64,000 nucleotides of DNA, from the NCBI GenBank assembly GCA_902777205.1, contig CACYSU010000003.1, positions 62,001-126,000 of the forward strand, written 5' to 3'. The translations under genes were made by a program, and so were the position numbers. The notes below the pieces were generated by a model. The model was given only the letters and a program-made list of their open reading frames with translations. It made no database searches and was not told the origin of the DNA. Source of the stretch: an uncultured Rhodospirillales bacterium (GTDB lineage Bacteria > Pseudomonadota > Alphaproteobacteria > CAAGCB01 > CAG-977). Shown piece after piece: positions 41,195-48,957 of this stretch (positions are counted from its first letter, which is position 1; every line of letters starts with the position of its first letter).

Positions 41195-42122
41195 CGCCGC
41201 TTTGAAAAACGCCCTGCGCCCGTTGGAGCCGTACTTGGAGCTGACGGGAACGAACGAGGTCATTGTCAATCGGGAAAACGAGGTTGTATTGGAAACGGCT
41301 TCCGGTTGGGAGTTCGTTCCGGATAAAAACATCACGAAAGAGATGTTCCTGTCCGTCGGTCGCATTCTTGCCAACCGCGCGGGAACGGACTTTGACGCGC
41401 ATCCGTACTTGGGGGCGGAGCTGCCGGACGGGCATCGTCTGCACTTGTGCATGGGGACGACGGTTGAAAGCGGGCTGTGCGTCGCTGTGCGTTTAAAACG
41501 GGCGAGAAACCTGACGATAGAGAACTTTCTGACCGAAAAATCCTTTGCGCCGAAGCCGGAAATGACGTTCGACTTTGCGGACGTGCCGAACAGTCTGCGC
41601 CGGCTGGTTTTGGAAAAGCGCAACATTCTGATCAGCGGCGCGACGGGTTCGGGCAAGACGAACCTGTTAAACGTGCTGTTGAAACACGTTCCCGAAACCG
41701 ACCGCTTTTTAACGATGGAAGACGTGCGCGAGCTGGACACGAGCCATTTGAAAAACACGGTTCACTTTGTCCTGCCTGATAATGGAGCTGAAACGGAAAT
41801 CTCTCAAAACGATGTCATAGATGCGATGATGAGGTTACGTCCAGACAGAATTGCATGCGGAGAATTAAGAAGCCGGAACACTTGGACATTACTTTCTTTA
41901 CTGAACAACGGACATGGAGGTTGCATGACAACAATCCATGCCGGTTCACCGCTTCATGCGATCAGCAAGGTCGTGACGAACGCCATGACCGGCGACAAGT
42001 GCGTGGACAAGGACGTTATGGAAAAGATCGTTCGGGATTGTCTGGATTGCGTCATTCAAATCAAAGTGTCCGAGGGTGAACGCTATATCGCGGATATTGC
42101 TTTAAGAGGAAAAGACTACTAG
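41178..42122 (+). CDS. virB11: VirB11-type ATPase
   Basis: 314 residues, overlapping the previous gene by 17 nt. Hexameric ATPase at the inner membrane. Walker A GATGSGKTNLL is at about 154-164, the Asp box MEDVRELD follows near 185, Walker B RIACGELRSRNTW near 226 and the His box GHGGCMTTIHAGSP near 246. Length is normal. Codon use changes abruptly at about 41775-41945, around the Walker B and His box, to AT-rich codons (TTA, AGA, GGA) unlike the rest of the gene, a sign of recombination. Confidence 0.95.
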   Translation: MCRADNAALKNALRPLEPYLELTGTNEVIVNRENEVVLETASGWEFVPDKNITKEMFLSVGRILANRAGTDFDAHPYLGAELPDGHRLHLCMGTTVESGLCVAVRLKRARNLTIENFLTEKSFAPKPEMTFDFADVPNSLRRLVLEKRNILISGATGSGKTNLLNVLLKHVPETDRFLTMEDVRELDTSHLKNTVHFVLPDNGAETEISQNDVIDAMMRLRPDRIACGELRSRNTWTLLSLLNNGHGGCMTTIHAGSPLHAISKVVTNAMTGDKCVDKDVMEKIVRDCLDCVIQIKVSEGERYIADIALRGKDY

Positions 42123-42152
42123 CCGTAGGGGCAAAGTTTTAAGGAGTGGAAA

Positions 42153-43880
42153 ATGACGCCGTGGAGTGAGGTCAGACAAACGCAACAGCGCGTTTTGTTG
42201 TGCGGGATTGTTTTGTGCGTTCTGTGCGCCGTGTACGGCGGCGCCGTGCGGGACGGCAAAGTGTTCGCCGCTTGTTTGCGTTATGCACGCGCCGTTGTGA
42301 TCAATACTGATTTTGCGGGCGTCGATTGGCAAAAGTTCGGTATCGGGGCAAGCGGGTTTTTGTTGCTTGCCGCGTTGACGCTTTGGGCGGCGTATGCCTG
42401 TTTTATCGCAAAGGAATCCGCTTACGGCGAAGCGCGGTTTGCGACCGCGTCCGACCTGAAACGCATGAGGCTGACCGATCGAAAGAACGCTTCCGGCGTG
42501 ATTGTGGGCAAGGTCGGTCGGAAACTGCTTTCCCCGACCTGTTTGCGGCACGGCATCGCGCTTGCCCCGACGCGAAGCGGCAAAACGGCGGGGTTTGTGA
42601 TGCCGACGGCTTTGTCGTTCAAAGGGTCGCTGATTATCGCCGATCCGAAAGGCGAGCTGGAAACTCTGCTTGCCGAGCCGTTGAAAAAAGCGGGCAAGAC
42701 CGTGTACGCGCTTGACTGGTCGGACGAAAAGGCGAAAGACGCTTGGAACCCGCTGTCGTTAAAGGTGTTCCCATCCGTTTTTTCCTCTTTCGGCAAAGCG
42801 GAACGGCAGGCGGAGCGCATTGCCGCGATGCTGGTCGGGCAGAAAGGGCAGTCGGAAGATCACTGGGAGGCAAACGCCAAAAAGCACATCGCGGCGCTGA
42901 TTTTGTTTGCCGTGTATCTGGCGGAAATTGCGGAACAACGGCTTGATCCGAACAATCCCGCGACCATTGCCGACTATGAAACCTACCGCGAACCGCACTT
43001 ATCCCGCGTGTTCGGGTTTGTCGCCAAAGACGTTGATGTGCAGACGCTGCTTTCAAAAGGGGCGGAGGCGGTCAACTCCGCCAAGGACAACCTGCGCGAC
43101 CTGCTTCGTTTTGCGGCGGAGGTCGGCGCGCCGCAGCGGATTTTAACAGACCTTGCGTCTTGGGCGAACGCGCCCGACAACGAAGCGGGATCGCATACGA
43201 CGACGTTTTTGTCAAAGCTTCAAATCTGGCGCAGTCGGGCGGTCAAAGGCGCGACAAGGGAATGTTCGTTTGAATGGCAGGATTTGCGCGACACGCCGTC
43301 CGTCGTGTTTATCAAGTTCCCGCAGCAAGACGCGCAGTCTTTGGGCGTGCTGACGGCTTTGTTCTTTGAAACGTTCTTCGGCTGGGCTTTGGACGTTCCG
43401 AAAAAGCCTGACGAGTGTCCGATCGCGATCCTTGCCGACGAGTTCGCCAGTCTGCCCAAGATCAACCTGATGACAGACTTTCTGTCCAAAGGCGCGGGCA
43501 TGGGCGCGGTCGTGTGGCTGATTGTGCAGGACTTCGCGCAGATTAAAGCGACCTACGGCGACAAGGCGTTTGAAACCATCAAAACGAACTGCTCGTATCT
43601 GTTGGTCTATGCGCAGAACAATTACGCCACGCAAAAGGAATTGGCGGAAATGGTCGGCAAGGCGACCCGCAAGCGCAAAAGCGTCAGCAAATCGGGCAAA
43701 GGCGGCGTGTCCGTGTCGGAAAACGACGAAGGACTGGACTTGATTCCCGTCGCCGACTGGGGCGCGATTCCGTTCGGGCGGCACGTTTTGTTGTGTCAGA
43801 ACTTCCTGACCCGCCCCGTTTGGTGCAAAACGCCCCTGTACTTTAAGGAAAAACGATTTACGGAGATGCTCCATGGCTGA
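42153..43880 (+). CDS. virD4: VirD4/TraG-type coupling ATPase
   Basis: 575 residues, AAGGAG Shine-Dalgarno. Two N-terminal membrane helices (about 13-32 and 63-87), then the cytoplasmic ATPase: SAYGEARFAT near 90, Walker A APTRSGKTAGFV at about 137-148, PKGELETL near 167 and Walker B ILADEFASLPKI near 426-437, then VWLIVQDFAQIK. It brings relaxase-DNA or effector substrates to the channel. Confidence 0.95.
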   Translation: MTPWSEVRQTQQRVLLCGIVLCVLCAVYGGAVRDGKVFAACLRYARAVVINTDFAGVDWQKFGIGASGFLLLAALTLWAAYACFIAKESAYGEARFATASDLKRMRLTDRKNASGVIVGKVGRKLLSPTCLRHGIALAPTRSGKTAGFVMPTALSFKGSLIIADPKGELETLLAEPLKKAGKTVYALDWSDEKAKDAWNPLSLKVFPSVFSSFGKAERQAERIAAMLVGQKGQSEDHWEANAKKHIAALILFAVYLAEIAEQRLDPNNPATIADYETYREPHLSRVFGFVAKDVDVQTLLSKGAEAVNSAKDNLRDLLRFAAEVGAPQRILTDLASWANAPDNEAGSHTTTFLSKLQIWRSRAVKGATRECSFEWQDLRDTPSVVFIKFPQQDAQSLGVLTALFFETFFGWALDVPKKPDECPIAILADEFASLPKINLMTDFLSKGAGMGAVVWLIVQDFAQIKATYGDKAFETIKTNCSYLLVYAQNNYATQKELAEMVGKATRKRKSVSKSGKGGVSVSENDEGLDLIPVADWGAIPFGRHVLLCQNFLTRPVWCKTPLYFKEKRFTEMLHG

Positions 43881-44808
43881 ACTTTCCTGCTATTCCTGCG
43901 CCATATTCGACGCGTTCAACCAAAAAACGCTTTCTTTCTCGCAAGCGTTCTTCGACGCCGTAACGCCCGAGCTGAAAACGCTGCTGTCGTATCTGTTCAC
44001 GCTTTGGATTGTTTACCGTCTGTGCGAAATGCTGCTCGGCAAGCCCGAAAACCCGCAAAACCTGATAAAAGAGTTCATCGACCTTTCGATTGCGACGGCT
44101 CTGTTGCAGAGTTTTGAATACTGGGGCGGCGTTTGCTTTTGGATTTACAACTTCGGCATGGACTTGGGCGTGCGCGTCCTGCGCATCACGTCGGAGGGGC
44201 AAACCGCCGTTCAGGCGTCGTCTTCGGGCGTCGCTGTTCTGCTGACCCATGTGGAAAACAGCTTTGCCCCCGTGCTGGACAAGCTGGGCGTGATGATGAG
44301 CGACATCTCTTGGACAAGCTTGAAGCTGGCAATCGCCGTCGTTCCCGTCGCCGTCATTTACTTTCTGCTGTTGTGGCGGATATTCGCCAGCCTGTTCAAC
44401 GTGTTCGTGCAGTTGTTCGCCGTCGCTTTGCTTGCGCCCGTTCTGAGCGCGTTCTACGCCCTGCCGCCCGTCAAATCCGCCATGTTCGCGGCGCTGCGTC
44501 TGCTGCTGATGAACGCGGTGCAGATTGTGCTCACCTGCGGCACGATCGGCATCGTTTTAGCGTATCTGAACAGCCTTTCCCTGTTCCAAGACCAAAACGT
44601 CGCCGTCGAGGTCGGCACCGTCGGCTATATGCAGATGCTCTTCACCGGCGCGCTCCTCTGGGGTGCCTACGGCATCATCATCGGCACGCCGTCCCAAATC
44701 CTGAACGTCGGGAACGTCATTGACGCAAATCCCGTCCTGACCTTTATCGGGCGTATTCCAAACCGAATCGTTTCTATGACTAAATATGCCGTTTCAAAAA
44801 CTAAATAG
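43873..44808 (+). CDS. virB6: VirB6/TrbL-type membrane protein
   Basis: 311 residues, overlapping virD4 by 8 nt. Several hydrophobic helices: about 35-52, 155-200 (LAIAVVPVAVIYFLLLWRIF), 178-195, 215-235 and 255-275. A conserved-type Trp follows the first block (DLSIATALLQSFEYWGGVCFWIYNFG). This is the VirB6/TrbL polytopic layout and fills the one missing core subunit. Its position after virD4 instead of after virB5 is unusual. Confidence 0.82.
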   Translation: MAELSCYSCAIFDAFNQKTLSFSQAFFDAVTPELKTLLSYLFTLWIVYRLCEMLLGKPENPQNLIKEFIDLSIATALLQSFEYWGGVCFWIYNFGMDLGVRVLRITSEGQTAVQASSSGVAVLLTHVENSFAPVLDKLGVMMSDISWTSLKLAIAVVPVAVIYFLLLWRIFASLFNVFVQLFAVALLAPVLSAFYALPPVKSAMFAALRLLLMNAVQIVLTCGTIGIVLAYLNSLSLFQDQNVAVEVGTVGYMQMLFTGALLWGAYGIIIGTPSQILNVGNVIDANPVLTFIGRIPNRIVSMTKYAVSKTK

Positions 44809-44822
44809 AGGAGCATTGAACA

Positions 44823-45419
44823 ATGACGGTATATGGTTATTTAAGAGTGTCAACGGATAAACAGGACTGCGACAATCAGAAAATCGGTGTGGAGGCTTTG
44901 GCGGAAAAACTCGGACTGCCGATCGAAAGCTGGATTGTTGACAACGGCGTGTCCGGAACGAAAGAACCCGAAAAACGACAGTTGGGCAAATTACTGAAAA
45001 AAATCAAATCCGGCGATGTCATCATCTGTTCCGAATTATCCCGTTTGGGGCGCAAGTTGTTTATGGTCATTTCGATTCTTGAACACTGTATGAAAATCGG
45101 CGCAAAAGTGCTGACCGTCAAAGACGGTTACGAATTGGGCGATAACGTTCAAAGCAAGGTTCTTGCTTTTGCATTCGGACTTGTCGCCGAGTTGGAACGG
45201 GATATGATCAGCAAACGCACGAAAGAAGCTTTGTCACGTGTCAAAGCGCAAGGCCGTTCCATCGGACGTCCCAAGGGCAGAAAAAACATCAAACACATTT
45301 GGAGCGGCAAGGAAAAACAAATCAACCGCTTACTAAAGCTTGGCGTCGGAAAAACGAAAATCGCCCGCATGACGGGGATGAGCCTCAACTCCGTCTATTC
45401 TTTTCTGAAGCAACGGTAA
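44823..45419 (+). CDS. Serine recombinase (resolvase/invertase, Mpi-like)
   Basis: 198 residues, AGGAG upstream. Catalytic domain at about 1-140: YGYLRVSTDKQ holds the nucleophile Ser at about 10, then GVSGTKEPEKRQ, VIICSELSRLGRKL with the catalytic Arg pair, and AFGLVAELERDMISKRTKEAL. A short helix-turn-helix follows (GRPKGRKN, LGVGKTKIARMTGMSLNSVYSFLK). Size and order match small invertases and resolvases such as Mpi of Bacteroides, which switches surface-glycan promoters. It is 14 nt after virB6. Confidence 0.92.
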   Translation: MTVYGYLRVSTDKQDCDNQKIGVEALAEKLGLPIESWIVDNGVSGTKEPEKRQLGKLLKKIKSGDVIICSELSRLGRKLFMVISILEHCMKIGAKVLTVKDGYELGDNVQSKVLAFAFGLVAELERDMISKRTKEALSRVKAQGRSIGRPKGRKNIKHIWSGKEKQINRLLKLGVGKTKIARMTGMSLNSVYSFLKQR

Positions 45420-45581
45420 AACAAAGACTTTTTCTGTTTGATATTGCGGAAAAAACGACCCTTTTTCTTGGTTATACCAATTTGCCTTTTTTAGCAATAA
45501 CTATTTTCAAAAATCCTTTAACCGTCTTGTTTTTTTGAAAGCCCCGCTGTCCCGAATGTTTGAAGAAAAAAGGGTGAATAT
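45420..45581. promoter_or_regulatory. T-rich spacer with a palindrome between the two recombinases
   Basis: 162 bp, no gene. TTGGTTATACCAA at 45468-45480 is a perfect 5-bp-arm palindrome, a possible recombinase or regulator site. The rest is T-rich. A promoter for the glycan operon is expected here, but no convincing -35/-10 pair was found. Confidence 0.4.
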
Positions 45582-46217
45582 TTGAGTGAACTTTTTCACG
45601 CAAAAAAGAACGGGAACAGTTACAGGCAAATGATTTACGCGTTTGTGCAGGACGGTCAGAGTATCGAGATTCTCAGGCAACAATGGGAATCGCTCTCTTC
45701 TTATGCGCAAAGTCGGGCTTTAACCATTGATAAATGGCTCGATTCGACTTCTTTCAATCCGGAACTGTTCAAAGCAAAGGACGTCCTTCTTTTGGAAAAA
45801 ACATTCCGTTTGGGCAAAGATATTCGCACGATCACTGCGATCATGCAGGAATTGTTGCAAAAAGGCGTCATTATTTGTTCCTGCGAAGACGATCTGAAGT
45901 TCGGCGAAGATTCCGCTTCGTCAAAAGCGATGGCCCATATGCTCGGTGTCGTAACGGACATTGTGGAGGAGCTGCGCTCCCGTTTAACAAAAGAGGCCAT
46001 GACTTCGCGGAAACTGGCGGGACAGAAATTAGGGCGTCCGCGCGGCAGAAAGAACAACAATCATAAATTGGACGTCAAAAAGAATGAAATCCGGAAATTG
46101 CTCCGGTCGGGAAAGACGGAACCAGAAATCTGCCGGTTGCTGAACATACCTCGCTCCACTTTATTCGTATATGTCAAAGACCACCCCGAATTAAAACCGG
46201 AGGCGCTCAATGCCTAA
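45582..46217 (+). CDS. Degenerate serine-recombinase paralogue, catalytic Ser lost
   Basis: 211 residues from TTG 45582 (AGGGTG upstream); ATG 45630 is an alternative start. It aligns along its length with the recombinase just upstream: MIYAFVQDGQSIEILRQQWESL for YGYLRVST-type text, GVIICSCEDDLKFGED for VLTVKDGYELGD, AHMLGVVTDIVEELRSRLTKEAM for AFGLVAELERDM, and a GRPRGRKNNN hinge to an intact helix-turn-helix (TEPEICRLLNIPRSTLFVYVK). The RVS catalytic motif and the LSRLGR arginines are gone. It may be a DNA-binding regulator. It overlaps the first glycosyltransferase gene by 8 nt. Confidence 0.75.
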   Translation: MSELFHAKKNGNSYRQMIYAFVQDGQSIEILRQQWESLSSYAQSRALTIDKWLDSTSFNPELFKAKDVLLLEKTFRLGKDIRTITAIMQELLQKGVIICSCEDDLKFGEDSASSKAMAHMLGVVTDIVEELRSRLTKEAMTSRKLAGQKLGRPRGRKNNNHKLDVKKNEIRKLLRSGKTEPEICRLLNIPRSTLFVYVKDHPELKPEALNA

Positions 46218-47070
46218 GGTTTCTGTTTTATTGCCGGTGTATAACACGGCGGAAACGCATCTGCGGGAATGTATCGAAGGGATACTCGGTCAGACGTTTG
46301 GCGACTTTGAACTGATCATCGTGAACGACGCTTCGACGGACGGCAATGTGGAACGCGTTGTGAAAAGCTATGACGACCCGCGCATCCGTTATTATTCAAA
46401 CGAAAAGAATCTGGGCATTTCGGAAACGCGCAACCGGCTGATAGAACTGGCGCAAGGGGAATATCTGGCGGTGCACGATCACGACGACGTGTCTTTGCCG
46501 GAACGGTTCGCAAAGCAAGTCGAATATCTGGACGCTCACCCCGAAGTCGGAGTTTTGGGCACGGCTCATATCGAGATTCCGAAAAACAAAACGGTTGTTC
46601 ACCCTCTGACAAGCGAAGAAATCGAAGAAGCTTTGATGTACGACTGTCCGTTGATCCACCCGTCGGTGATGATGCGCAAAAGCGTATTGGTTGAAACGGG
46701 CGTCCGATATGACAAGGATTATTTCCCGACGGAAGACTACAATCTGTATCTGCATCTGATCGGCAAGACGCAGTTTGCCAATCTACCGGAAGTGTTGTTC
46801 AAGTACCGCAAGCACGACGGCAACACGACGAACAGAGAAACGAAGCGGATACGGGAAATCGAGCGTCGTGTATTTGCGTATCTGGAATCGGAACATCCGG
46901 AGCTGTGGCGCAAAGCGCAGGCAAACCACGTCAATGTAACGAAAATCAAGCTGTTCGGCGTTCCGGTGATGAAAGTCAAACATTTCCAGACGACGACAAA
47001 CTATTACCTGTTCGGTTTCATCCCCGTCGCGTCGGTGTATTCCAAAATCACCGCGAAAGGCAGGCTGTAA
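46210..47070 (+). CDS. Family 2 glycosyltransferase
   Basis: 286 residues. GT-A fold: VSVLLPVYNTAETHLRECIEGILGQTFGDFELIIVNDAST over about 4-43, the DxD-type motif HDHDD near 93-97, LIHPSVMMRKS near 150 and the ED acceptor motif FPTEDYNLYLHL near 175. Cytoplasmic enzyme adding a sugar to a lipid-linked glycan. First gene of the glycan operon, overlapping the recombinase-like gene. Confidence 0.9.
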   Translation: MPKVSVLLPVYNTAETHLRECIEGILGQTFGDFELIIVNDASTDGNVERVVKSYDDPRIRYYSNEKNLGISETRNRLIELAQGEYLAVHDHDDVSLPERFAKQVEYLDAHPEVGVLGTAHIEIPKNKTVVHPLTSEEIEEALMYDCPLIHPSVMMRKSVLVETGVRYDKDYFPTEDYNLYLHLIGKTQFANLPEVLFKYRKHDGNTTNRETKRIREIERRVFAYLESEHPELWRKAQANHVNVTKIKLFGVPVMKVKHFQTTTNYYLFGFIPVASVYSKITAKGRL

Positions 47071-47071
47071 G

Positions 47072-47992
47072 ATGAATCTAAGCCTTACCCACAGTCTTTA
47101 CCGTTACGCCCGCCTTAAGTTCAACAACGCGTTGATCCGCGTTTTGTTCCGCAACAAACAGCCGCGGAAGAAGTATTTTCTGGCGGTGTGCGCGATTTTC
47201 AAGAACGAAGGCAAGTTTTTCATCGAATGGCTGAACTATTATCTGTTGGCGGGCGTCGATCACTTTTACCTGTACAACAATTTTTCCGACGACAATTATC
47301 GGGAATTGTTACAGCCCTATATCGATAAAGGCTTTATAACGCTGATCGACTGGCCCGTTCCGTTCGGTCAGGCGAGCGCGTATCAGAACTGCGTCGAAAC
47401 ATACGCGAACGAAGCGAACTGGATCGGATTTCTGGACTTGGACGAATTCGTCGTTCCTTATGAAACGAAAGACATCAAACAGTGGCTGTCGCGGTACAAT
47501 AAATTCCCGCTTGTTTCCTGTTACTGGAAGATGTTTTCCTCCGGCGGGATAATGAACGAAGACACGACAAAGCTGATTACGGAACAGTTTTTCGTGTGCG
47601 GCGACTTTATGTCGTATAAAAGCTTTTTGAACACGAAGTTCGTCGGTTGGTTGAGTAAAAAGAACAAATCGCCTCATTTCTGGCGTTTCAAGTTCTTCGG
47701 CCGCGTCTGCGCGGAAGACCCGTTGTACTATTCGGAACTGACGAAGAAACCGCGTCATATTCACGCGCAGATCAACCACTATTACTGCAAAAGCTACGAA
47801 TACTTTTACAACAAGAAAATCAAGAACGGCAGTCTGTCTGAAAAAATCGATCTGTCGATGAAAACCTTTTTCGATATCGATTCCTTGGCGGATCATTCCG
47901 ACTACAGAATTTTCAAATATCTGGTTCAACTGAAAACATTCGATTTGGACGAATTTTGCGTCGAACGCGCTGAACGGGCGGGTGAGCCATGA
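47072..47992 (+). CDS. GT92-like glycosyltransferase
   Basis: 306 residues, 1 nt after the previous stop. KKYFLAVCAIFKNEGKFFIEWLNYYLLAGVDHFYLYNNFSDD, spread over about 33-75, is the start of the GT92/DUF23 domain. NWIGFLDLDEFVVP near 115-128 carries the DxD-like site, and RHIHAQINHYY near 230 is also typical. Donor and acceptor unknown. It overlaps galE by 4 nt. Confidence 0.85.
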   Translation: MNLSLTHSLYRYARLKFNNALIRVLFRNKQPRKKYFLAVCAIFKNEGKFFIEWLNYYLLAGVDHFYLYNNFSDDNYRELLQPYIDKGFITLIDWPVPFGQASAYQNCVETYANEANWIGFLDLDEFVVPYETKDIKQWLSRYNKFPLVSCYWKMFSSGGIMNEDTTKLITEQFFVCGDFMSYKSFLNTKFVGWLSKKNKSPHFWRFKFFGRVCAEDPLYYSELTKKPRHIHAQINHYYCKSYEYFYNKKIKNGSLSEKIDLSMKTFFDIDSLADHSDYRIFKYLVQLKTFDLDEFCVERAERAGEP

Positions 47993-48957
47993 TTTTGGTG
48001 ATGGGCGGCGCGGGCTACATCGGTTCGCATACGGTAAAATACTTGTTGGCGCACGGGCAAAGTTGCGTTGTCGCCGACAATCTCTCCTGCGGTCATCGGG
48101 AAGCCGTTGACGAACGCGCGGGCTTCATGTTAGCCGATCTGGCGGACAAAGACAGTCTGCGCAAAGTGTTTGAAACGTATCCGATAGAGGCCGTCATTCA
48201 CTTCGCCGCGTTCACTTATGTGGGCGAAAGCGTGCGGGATCCGAAAAAATACTACCGCAACAACGTTGCCGGCACGCTGAACCTGTTGGACGCGATGCTG
48301 GAACACGACGTGAAGAAAATTGTTTTTTCCAGCACTTGCGCGACGTACGGCGAACCGCTTTACACGCCGATCGACGAACAGCACGCTCAAAACCCGATCA
48401 ATCCGTACGGCCGCACAAAGCTGATGATCGAACAGATATTCCGCGATTACGCGAAAGCGTACGGCTTGAAATACATCGCGCTGAGGTACTTTAACGCGGC
48501 GGGATGTTCGGCGGACGGCAGCATCGGGGAAAGCCACGATCCGGAAACGCACCTGATCCCGCTTGTCTTGCAGGCGATACAAGGCAAACGTCCCGACATC
48601 AAAGTGTTCGGAACGGATTACGACACGCCGGACGGGACGTGCATCCGCGACTATATCCACGTCGAAGATCTGGCGCAGGCACACTGGCAGGCTGTTCAGA
48701 AACTCGACGATTACAGCGGATACCTGAATCTCGGGACGGGCGTCGGCACGTCGGTGATGGAAATCATCAAAGCGGCGGAAAAAGTCAGCGGGAAAACCTG
48801 CTCCGTAACACTGGCCGCCAGACGCGAAGGCGATCCCGCCAAACTATTCGCCGACAACAAAAAAGCCAAACAGGTCCTGAACTGGAATCCTGTTTACACA
48901 AGCGTCGAAGACATCGTCAAAACTGCTTGGACTTGGGAAAACAACCGGAGATTCTGA
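47989..48957 (+). CDS. galE: UDP-glucose 4-epimerase
   Basis: 322 residues. Extended SDR: NAD motif GGAGYIGSHTVKYLL at about 6-20, VVADNLSCGHREAV, the catalytic Ser in FSSTCATYGEP near 118 and Tyr-x-x-x-Lys in NPYGRTKLMIEQ near 145. RDYIHVEDLAQAH and YLNLGTGVGTSV are standard GalE text. It supplies UDP-galactose (or GalNAc) for the glycan. Confidence 0.94.
   Translation: MILVMGGAGYIGSHTVKYLLAHGQSCVVADNLSCGHREAVDERAGFMLADLADKDSLRKVFETYPIEAVIHFAAFTYVGESVRDPKKYYRNNVAGTLNLLDAMLEHDVKKIVFSSTCATYGEPLYTPIDEQHAQNPINPYGRTKLMIEQIFRDYAKAYGLKYIALRYFNAAGCSADGSIGESHDPETHLIPLVLQAIQGKRPDIKVFGTDYDTPDGTCIRDYIHVEDLAQAHWQAVQKLDDYSGYLNLGTGVGTSVMEIIKAAEKVSGKTCSVTLAARREGDPAKLFADNKKAKQVLNWNPVYTSVEDIVKTAWTWENNRRF

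Noticed and set aside
48504..48957. Upstream extension of the ABC exporter frame
   Set aside because: The extra 150 residues overlap galE in another frame and look like shadow sequence; the real start at 48957 shares a base with the galE stop.
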